Below are positions 6,579 through 8,934 of a DNA stretch of 8,934 bases, one piece after another; within the stretch, counting starts at the first letter, position 1, and every line of letters begins with the position of its first letter. Origin of the DNA: Flavobacteriaceae bacterium (GTDB lineage Bacteria > Bacteroidota > Bacteroidia > Flavobacteriales > Flavobacteriaceae); contig JAQWYU010000006.1 in assembly GCA_029253805.1 (NCBI GenBank), forward strand, positions 1 to 8,934, in the 5' to 3' direction. The translations under genes and the position numbers were made by a program. The notes under the pieces are model-generated. The model saw nothing but the letters and a program-made list of their open reading frames with translations, ran no database searches and was not told where the DNA came from.

Positions 6579-7397
6579 TCATACTGCTACATTATGTGTT
6601 CTTAATGCATCATTTAAAGAAGTTTTTTTGTTAGTACTTTCTTTTCGTTTTCCTATTATTAATGCACAAGGGACATTATATGCTCCAGAAGGGAACTTTT
6701 TTGAATAACTACCAGGAATAACAACGGAACGTGATGGAATAAATCCTTTATGCTCCTTTGGTTTATCTCCAGTAACGTCAATTATTTTGGTACTCATTGT
6801 TAATACAACTCCAGCTCCTAAAACTGCTTCGGATTCGATGCGTACTCCTTCTACTACTACACAGCGAGAACCAATAAAAGCATTGTCCTCAATAATAACC
6901 GGTGATGCTTGTAGAGGTTCTAAAACCCCTCCGATTCCAACTCCTCCGGAAAGGTGAACGTTTTTTCCTATTTGAGCACAACTTCCTACTGTAGCCCAAG
7001 TGTCAACCATTGTACCTTGATCTACATAGGCTCCAATATTTACATAGCTAGGCATTAAAATGGTTCCTTTAGAAATGTAAGCTCCATGTCTTGCAACCGC
7101 ATGTGGAACGGTTCTTATGCCTTTTTCTGCATATCCTGTTTTTAAAGGTATTTTATCATGAAATTCAAAAGGACCAACTTGAATGGTTTCCATTTTTTGG
7201 ATTGGAAAGTACATCACTACTGCTTTTTTAATCCATTTGTTTACTCGCCATCCCTCTTTTGTTGGTTCTGCTACGCGAAGCTCACCCTTATCTAGTAAAT
7301 CAATGGTTAATACAATAGCTTCTTTAGTTTTATTTTCCAGTAAAAGTGTTCTGTCTAGCCAAGCAGATTCAATAAGTGTTTGTAAATTAGTCATCAT
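6579..7397 (-). CDS. dapD: 2,3,4,5-tetrahydropyridine-2,6-dicarboxylate N-succinyltransferase
   Basis: DapD adds succinyl-CoA-derived succinate to tetrahydrodipicolinate in the succinylase branch that makes diaminopimelate and lysine. The 272 residues match the usual length of about 270. After an alpha-helical N-terminal domain come TVPHAVARHGAYI (97-109), MPSYVNIGAYVDQGTMVD (115-132), TWATVGSCAQIGKNVHLSGG (133-152) and GIGGVLEPLQASPVIIED (154-171), the left-handed beta-helix core with its hexapeptide repeats and conserved active-site segments, followed by IGSRCVVVEGV (175-185). The enzyme should be a cytoplasmic trimer. Two ATGs lie side by side (7397 and 7394); starting at the second would give MTNLQTLIE, the more typical family beginning. 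A TATATTTG box sits ten bases before the first ATG. It is divergent from ruvX, and the two downstream glycan genes lie on the same strand, so some read-through is possible. Its base content (24 G+C in 60 at 6841-6900) is much higher than in the Stealth gene. Confidence 0.96.
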   Translation of the reverse strand: MMTNLQTLIESAWLDRTLLLENKTKEAIVLTIDLLDKGELRVAEPTKEGWRVNKWIKKAVVMYFPIQKMETIQVGPFEFHDKIPLKTGYAEKGIRTVPHAVARHGAYISKGTILMPSYVNIGAYVDQGTMVDTWATVGSCAQIGKNVHLSGGVGIGGVLEPLQASPVIIEDNAFIGSRCVVVEGVRIESEAVLGAGVVLTMSTKIIDVTGDKPKEHKGFIPSRSVVIPGSYSKKFPSGAYNVPCALIIGKRKESTNKKTSLNDALRTHNVAV

Positions 7398-7407
7398 GTA
7401 TTTTTTA

Positions 7408-7415
7408 CAAATATA
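7408..7415 (-). promoter_or_regulatory. -7 promoter box (TATATTTG) for dapD
   Basis: Read on the minus strand, these bases are TATATTTG, an exact TAnnTTTG match ten bases before the first dapD ATG. A transcript starting about five bases downstream would have a 5' leader of only a few bases. I do not see a TTG element at the usual -33 distance, which weakens the call. Confidence 0.5.
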
Positions 7416-7498
7416 GCCCTAAAAATATGAAATAATTTTATGTTTTTAATATCTAGTTTAGAATGCTTTTGAAGATAGTCATATCCGTTTAAAATTCT

Positions 7499-7506
7499 TA
7501 TTTTTG
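7499..7506 (+). promoter_or_regulatory. -7 promoter box (TATTTTTG) for ruvX
   Basis: TATTTTTG is an exact TAnnTTTG match and ends three bases before ATG 7510 and six before ATG 7513. It includes the in-frame TTG at 7504-7506, so a TTG start would lie inside the promoter and is unlikely. The expected transcription start falls at about 7511-7513, suggesting a leaderless message. No well-placed -33 TTG is visible; TTG at 7469-7471 is 27 bases away, which is too far. Confidence 0.5.
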
Positions 7507-7512
7507 TTAATG

Positions 7513-7923
7513 ATGGGAAGAATTTTGGCAATTGACTACGGAAGTAAACGGACAGGAATAGCTGTAACAGATGAGATGCAAATTATAGCCTCAGGCTTAA
7601 CTACTGTAAGTACTAAAAGTTTGCTTGAGTTTTTAAAATCATATATTTCTTTAGAAACAGTTGATCTCATAGTGGTTGGATTACCAAAGCAAATGAATAA
7701 TAAGCTTTCAAAAAGTGAACCATTAATCTTGAAATTTATTAAAATTTTAAATAATCAATTTCCTGATATGCCAGTGGAAAGAGTCGATGAGCGCTTTACT
7801 TCTAAAATAGCTTTCCGGTCCATGATAGCTAGTGGTCTTAACAAGAATCAGCGTAAAAACAAGTCTCTCGTTGACGAGATTAGTGCTACTCTCATTCTTC
7901 AGTCCTATCTTATCAATAAATAA
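7513..7923 (+). CDS. ruvX: YqgF/RuvX family nuclease (pre-16S rRNA processing / putative Holliday junction resolvase)
   Basis: The product is 136 residues long, normal for the family, an RNase H-like fold acting in the cytoplasm. In E. coli the YqgF protein is linked to 16S rRNA 5'-end maturation, while the Holliday-junction resolvase role is assigned by structural likeness. Motifs numbered from ATG 7513 are ILAIDYGSKRTGIAVTD (4-20) with catalytic D8, IVVGLP (53-58), VDERFTSKIA (91-100) with E93, and DEISATLILQ (121-130) with D121. ATG 7510 would add one Met, and an in-frame TTG at 7504 would add three residues; I prefer 7513 because the residues then match the usual MGRILAIDYG start and the promoter box would otherwise overlap or touch the start. 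It is divergent from dapD and lies 60 bases upstream of def. Confidence 0.93.
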   Translation: MGRILAIDYGSKRTGIAVTDEMQIIASGLTTVSTKSLLEFLKSYISLETVDLIVVGLPKQMNNKLSKSEPLILKFIKILNNQFPDMPVERVDERFTSKIAFRSMIASGLNKNQRKNKSLVDEISATLILQSYLINK

Positions 7924-7958
7924 TTCTAGACTTATTATTTTATAAAACCAAAGAATTG

Positions 7959-7966
7959 TATTTTTG
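7959..7966 (+). promoter_or_regulatory. -7 promoter box (TATTTTTG) for def
   Basis: TATTTTTG matches TAnnTTTG exactly and lies 17 bases before the def ATG, in the 60-base gap after ruvX. It suggests that def and the DUF5606 gene have their own promoter with a leader of roughly ten bases, in addition to any read-through from ruvX. No clear -33 element is seen. Confidence 0.45.
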
Positions 7967-7983
7967 GCCATTATTATAAAAAT

Positions 7984-8577
7984 ATGATTTTACCAATTGT
8001 AGCTTACGGAGATCCCATTCTTAAAAAAAGAGCTTCTGAGATTAACAAAGAAACTCCTAAATTGAAGGAAATTATTGCCAATATGTATGAATCTATGTAT
8101 GGTGCTCATGGAGTTGGACTCGCAGCTCCACAAGTTGGTCTTTCAATTCGATTGTTTCTTGTCGATACATCTCCTTTTGCAGAAGATGAGTCGTATTCTA
8201 TTGAAGAGAAAAGAAAGCTTAAGTGTTTTAAGAGAACGTTTATTAATGCCAAAATTGTTGAAGAATATGGAGAGGACTGGTCTTTTAATGAAGGTTGCTT
8301 AAGTATACCAAATGTTCGTGAGGAGGTTATAAGAAAATCAGTAATTAAAATTGAATATCAGGACGAAAACTTTAAAAAATATATTGAGACATTTGATGGG
8401 TTAATTGCTAGAGTAATACAGCACGAGTATGATCATATTGAAGGAGTTCTATTTACTGATAAAGTGTCATCCTTAAAAAAGCGTCTCTTAAAAGGTAAAT
8501 TGACTAATATTTCTAAAGGAAAGACAAGTGTTGATTATCGAATGCGCTTTCCTAATATTTCTAAAAAAAGAACTTAA
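7984..8577 (+). CDS. def: Peptide deformylase
   Basis: This metalloenzyme removes the formyl group from the N-terminal methionine of new proteins at the ribosome. The 197 residues contain all three family motifs: GVGLAAPQVG (43-52; Q50), EGCLSIP (103-109; metal ligand C105) and QHEYDH (146-151; metal ligands H147 and H151, catalytic E148). The stretch between motifs 1 and 2 is longer than in E. coli and charged (about residues 64-100), a feature I associate with Bacteroidota deformylases. The C-terminus after the HExxH helix is lysine-rich (163-197). The ATG directly precedes the typical opening ILPIVAYGDPIL, which fixes the start; the upstream bases are nearly all A and T with no Shine-Dalgarno sequence. 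It is followed after 21 bases by the DUF5606 gene. Confidence 0.97.
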   Translation: MILPIVAYGDPILKKRASEINKETPKLKEIIANMYESMYGAHGVGLAAPQVGLSIRLFLVDTSPFAEDESYSIEEKRKLKCFKRTFINAKIVEEYGEDWSFNEGCLSIPNVREEVIRKSVIKIEYQDENFKKYIETFDGLIARVIQHEYDHIEGVLFTDKVSSLKKRLLKGKLTNISKGKTSVDYRMRFPNISKKRT

Positions 8578-8598
8578 ACAAACAATATAATTTAATAA

Positions 8599-8934
8599 AT
8601 GGAATTAGATAAAATTTTAGCTATCTCAAAAAAACCTGGCTTGTATAAATTAATCACCCAATCGCGTGGAGGTTTTATCGCAGAGTCATTGTTAGATAAA
8701 AAACGAATCTCAGTTAGCATTAGTAGTAATGTAAGTGTTTTAAGTGAAATTGCCATTTATACACTTAGTGAAGAAATTCCTTTAGAGACTGTTTTTTCTA
8801 AGATATTTGAAAAGGAAAATGGAAATTCAACAAGTATTAGCCCAAAAGCTTCAAAAGATGACTTAGAAGCTTATTTCTTTTCTGTGTTATCTAATTATGA
8901 CGAAGATCGTGTATATGCTAGTGATTTCAAAAAG
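8599..8934 (+). CDS. DUF5606 family protein, 5' part (runs off the window)
   Basis: The frame opens at ATG 8599 and stays open for 112 codons to the right edge, so the gene is incomplete. It begins MELDKILAISKKPGLYKL and continues with SRGGFIAESLLDKKRISV (22-39), IAIYTLSEEIPL (51-62), a KENG-containing segment near 71-75, a charged ASKDDLEAYF stretch and YDEDRVYASDFKK (100-112). I recognise this as the DUF5606 family, small cytoplasmic Bacteroidota proteins of unknown biochemical role, commonly found just after def. It has no signal peptide or membrane segment. The 21-base A+T-rich gap after def has no promoter box, so cotranscription with def is likely. In flavobacteria a MazG-type pyrophosphohydrolase often follows; that lies beyond the window and is only expected. 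Confidence 0.88.
   Translation, partial: MELDKILAISKKPGLYKLITQSRGGFIAESLLDKKRISVSISSNVSVLSEIAIYTLSEEIPLETVFSKIFEKENGNSTSISPKASKDDLEAYFFSVLSNYDEDRVYASDFKK

Noticed and set aside
6526..6708. Small plus-strand open frame across the dapD/TupA-like junction
   Set aside because: It overlaps the start of one real gene and the end of another, and its product has no recognisable feature; the 45-base gap it crosses is only A+T-rich sequence.
7183..7416. Open frame on the plus strand opposite the dapD N-terminus
   Set aside because: Antisense shadow of a strongly supported dapD; no motif.
7421..7447. Imperfect inverted repeat AAAAATAT/ATGTTTTT in the dapD-ruvX spacer
   Set aside because: Low-complexity arms with a wobble pair; not convincing as an operator.
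7747..7971. Minus-strand open frame antisense to ruvX
   Set aside because: It runs through the conserved VDERFTS and DEISA codons of ruvX in antisense; no motif and no start context.
8075..8302. Second plus-strand open frame inside def
   Set aside because: Out-of-frame shadow of the deformylase motifs 1 and 2.
1..8934. tRNA or other RNA genes, CRISPR repeats, insertion sequences, phage or defence genes
   Set aside because: I looked for G+C-rich structured islands, regularly spaced direct repeats, transposase or integrase motifs and flanking repeats and saw none; the window is almost fully occupied by the listed genes.

Overview
The window looks like chromosomal DNA of a low-GC member of Bacteroidota, most likely a flavobacterium. 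This rests on four things seen here: a DUF5606 protein, a family I know only from Bacteroidota; gene starts without Shine-Dalgarno sequences; exact TAnnTTTG (Bacteroidota -7 type) boxes in front of genes; and very A+T-rich spacers. It holds twelve protein genes, two of them cut by the window edges. I see no RNA gene, insertion sequence, CRISPR array or origin, and no gene-free stretch longer than about 140 bases.

Left block (1-2902, all minus strand, transcribed right to left): a WaaE-like family 2 glycosyltransferase, then tsaC (threonylcarbamoyl-AMP synthase for the tRNA t6A modification), then cca (tRNA CCA-end synthesis), then the first 33 codons of ctaA (heme A synthase), which overlaps the end of cca by 11 bases. 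Short gaps and the overlap suggest one operon.

Middle block (3039-6533): a surface-glycan group in two convergent pairs. On the plus strand are a family 2 glycosyltransferase with a galactosyltransferase-type C-terminal motif and a Kdo/WaaP-type sugar kinase. On the minus strand are a TupA-like ATP-grasp protein and a Stealth-family sugar-phosphate transferase, only 3 bases apart. Together with the WaaE-like enzyme this is an LPS-core or capsule decoration set: two glycosyl transfers, a phosphorylation, a sugar-1-phosphate transfer and an ATP-dependent ligation are predicted. The Stealth gene is the most A+T-rich part of the window.

Right block (6579-8934): conserved housekeeping genes. dapD (lysine/diaminopimelate succinylase branch) is on the minus strand, divergent from ruvX (YqgF-type nuclease), def (peptide deformylase) and the 5' part of a DUF5606 gene on the plus strand. 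The glycan pairs therefore sit between dapD and the tsaC-cca operon.

The observations most worth a second look are the Stealth plus ATP-grasp pair as a predicted glycan-decorating module, and the way exact -7 boxes lie only 3 to 17 bases before four start codons, implying leaderless or almost leaderless mRNAs. I see no clearly unprecedented system.
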